A stretch of 38,145 bases of DNA from a virus, in the IMG/VR virus record IMGVR_UViG_3300034013_000367, positions 1 through 38,145 of that record; one strand, written 5' to 3'. Below the pieces are notes generated by a model, which was given only the letters and a program-made list of their open reading frames with translations, had not been told where the DNA came from and searched no databases. The stretch's first letter is position 1. The number at the start of each line of letters is the position of its first letter. The position numbers and the translations under genes were made by a program. Below are positions 37,269 through 38,145 of this stretch, in pieces.

Positions 37269-37624
37269 GCGAAGCGCAGCGCTACCGCCACCGCGTCGAA
37301 TTCCAGCAGAAAGTCGAGGAGCAGGACTCCGAGACTGGCGCGGTTTCGTACACGTGGGAGACGGTCGACCTCGATTCCGACACCCCGCTTGATTCGGTGC
37401 CGGCCGAGTTCCTCACCGGCCCCGGGCGTGAGTTCAACGCGGCAGATTCGAAGCAGGCCGAAGCGAGCGCGCGTGTGAACTGCCGCTGGTTCGGGTACGT
37501 CAACCCCGCGTGGCGTGTCGTGTGGGAAGGCCGGAACTTCGACATCCTTTCCGTCGACTACGACGCCACCGGCCGGCGCGAGACGCGGCTCCGGCTGCGC
37601 GAGGGTGTGACCGATGGCTCGTGA
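37265..37624 (+). CDS. Head-tail joining protein, second version
   Basis: Same 119-residue protein as 182-541 with four substitutions (Asn to Asp in D-L-N-S, Ala to Ser in A-D-A-K, Asp to Asn in G-Y-V-D, otherwise silent changes). The GTG start overlaps the connector stop in the same way. Longer frames reaching upstream run across the connector gene and are not used. The protein-level conservation shows both versions are functional alleles. Confidence 0.8.
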   Translation: MSEAQRYRHRVEFQQKVEEQDSETGAVSYTWETVDLDSDTPLDSVPAEFLTGPGREFNAADSKQAEASARVNCRWFGYVNPAWRVVWEGRNFDILSVDYDATGRRETRLRLREGVTDGS

Positions 37625-38145
37625 GCCGTTCCGTGTTGAGGGCCTCGCGGGCGTCCTGCAGACGCTCCAGGAGCTGCCGCCCGAAGTGGTGAGCAAGGCT
37701 GGTGGCCCGGTGCGGCAGGGGCTCCGCGTGGCGCTGCGGCCAATGCTTGAAGCCGTCCAACAGAATCTCCGCGAGATCATCCGGCGCCCGAACAAGAACG
37801 GCCAGAACGAGTCAACCGGCTTCCTGCTGCAAAACATCCGTCAAGGCAGCTACCGAATCCGTGGGCAGAATGGCGAAGGCCAGCGCGTGTACGTACGCCG
37901 CAAGCGCTACCAGCCAAAGGACGTCGAGACGCAGCCGCGCGGCCAAGGCTCGCCAAAGCCGGTTGTCACTCCGCAAGTCGCGCGCCTCCTCGAGTATGGA
38001 ACCGAGAAGCGCGAGCCGATGCCGTTTTTGCGCCCCGCGTTCAACGAGAATCGCCAGCGCGCGGTCCAGCTGTTTGAATCCGAAGTCAAGCGCCGAATCG
38101 CCCTTGTGCAAAAGCGGCTGGCCCGCAAAAACCGAGTGAAGCCCT
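37614..38145 (+). CDS. HK97 gp10-like protein, second version (3' truncated)
   Basis: Starts at the ATG at 37614 and is cut by the window end one codon before its stop. Compared with 531-1064 it carries about nine substitutions (for example Ile to Val, Ala to Gly, Ala to Glu, Thr to Lys, Met to Leu, Asn to Arg), while the core motifs L-L-E-Y-G-T and P-M-P-F are unchanged. It is the same gene in a second strain or copy. Confidence 0.8.
   Translation, partial: MAREPFRVEGLAGVLQTLQELPPEVVSKAGGPVRQGLRVALRPMLEAVQQNLREIIRRPNKNGQNESTGFLLQNIRQGSYRIRGQNGEGQRVYVRRKRYQPKDVETQPRGQGSPKPVVTPQVARLLEYGTEKREPMPFLRPAFNENRQRAVQLFESEVKRRIALVQKRLARKNRVKP

Larger units (their letters stand above)
37084..38145. repeat. 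Right copy of divergent terminal redundancy
   Basis: Partner of 1-1062. Identical to the left copy through 37210, then about 9% different with no indels. The differences are mostly silent, as expected of two natural strain versions of the same genes. Confidence 0.9.

Noticed and set aside
37084-38145. True tandem duplication of the connector genes
   Set aside because: The copies sit at the two contig ends in the order expected for a circle, and the identical stretch is exactly 127 bp from base 1; strain variation around a circular assembly is simpler. Not excluded without reads.
1-38145. Integrase, repressor, tRNA, insertion sequence
   Set aside because: No recombinase, lambda CI-like divergent regulator, cloverleaf or transposase motif was seen on either strand.

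Overview
The window is one circle, plus about 1 kb read twice, of a GC-rich tailed phage: an HK97-type head, a long non-contractile tail (siphovirus type) and a Gram-negative lysis cassette (lysozyme plus an overlapping inner/outer spanin pair). Every supported gene is on the + strand. I see no integrase, excisionase, repressor, tRNA or CRISPR array, so a lytic lifestyle is likely. The host cannot be named; the spanins and high GC point to a high-GC proteobacterium. Bases 1-1062 and 37084-38145 are the same locus in two versions (about 92% identical, with exactly the first 127 bases identical), so the genome unit is about 37,083 bp.

Layout. 1-1435: head-tail connectors and tail terminator. 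1483-11267: tail tube, a tail assembly chaperone pair joined by a lambda-like -1 frameshift site (GGGAAAG at 2341-2347), tape measure, and gene-transfer-agent-like tail tip proteins, including a hub split into two overlapping genes and a probable receptor-binding fibre. 11270-12949: lysozyme with a C-terminal membrane segment, holin candidate, i-spanin and o-spanin. 13063-13785: two small early genes behind a sigma-70 promoter. 13786-14284: a repeat-rich intergenic region (IR-A). 14285-22992: replication genes, namely an AEP-type primase, SNF2-type helicase, candidate ssDNA-binding protein, UvrD-like helicase and family-A DNA polymerase. 23084-28627: small genes, then the base-modification block, two HTH-type proteins and a PD-(D/E)XK nuclease. 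28628-29109: a second repeat-rich intergenic region (IR-B), homologous to IR-A. 29110-34883: HNH, terminases, portal, protease and capsid. 34952-36921: a small protein, then a cassette of MptE/DUF115-like protein, methyltransferase and glycosyltransferase. 36918-38145: the connectors again.

The most important system is the 2-aminoadenine (Z) genome pathway: a PurA-like synthetase with the PurZ signature (catalytic Asp replaced by Ser, guanine-reading Asp lost) at 24089-25222, a MazG-like MazZ candidate at 25222-25506, a YfbR/DatZ-like HD phosphohydrolase at 25698-26288, a Nmad1/DUF1599-like protein at 26285-26929, and a DpoZ-like polymerase with Leu at the Pol I Phe762 position. Together they predict that adenine in this phage's DNA is replaced by 2-aminoadenine. 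The pathway is known; its particular complement here is worth testing.

The least explained parts are IR-A and IR-B. They share a 104-bp ungapped homologous block and a family of about 15 TGTGTATACC/GGTATACACA elements, often in 9-bp tandem pairs, and bracket the replication and base-modification region. IR-B also carries a consensus sigma-54 promoter facing the packaging genes, helically phased repeats upstream of it and an H-type pseudoknot motif. Elsewhere there are twin sigma-70 promoters with a shared upstream box, a recurrent ATAGAG leader motif, and an MptE/DUF115-like frame without a standard start codon.
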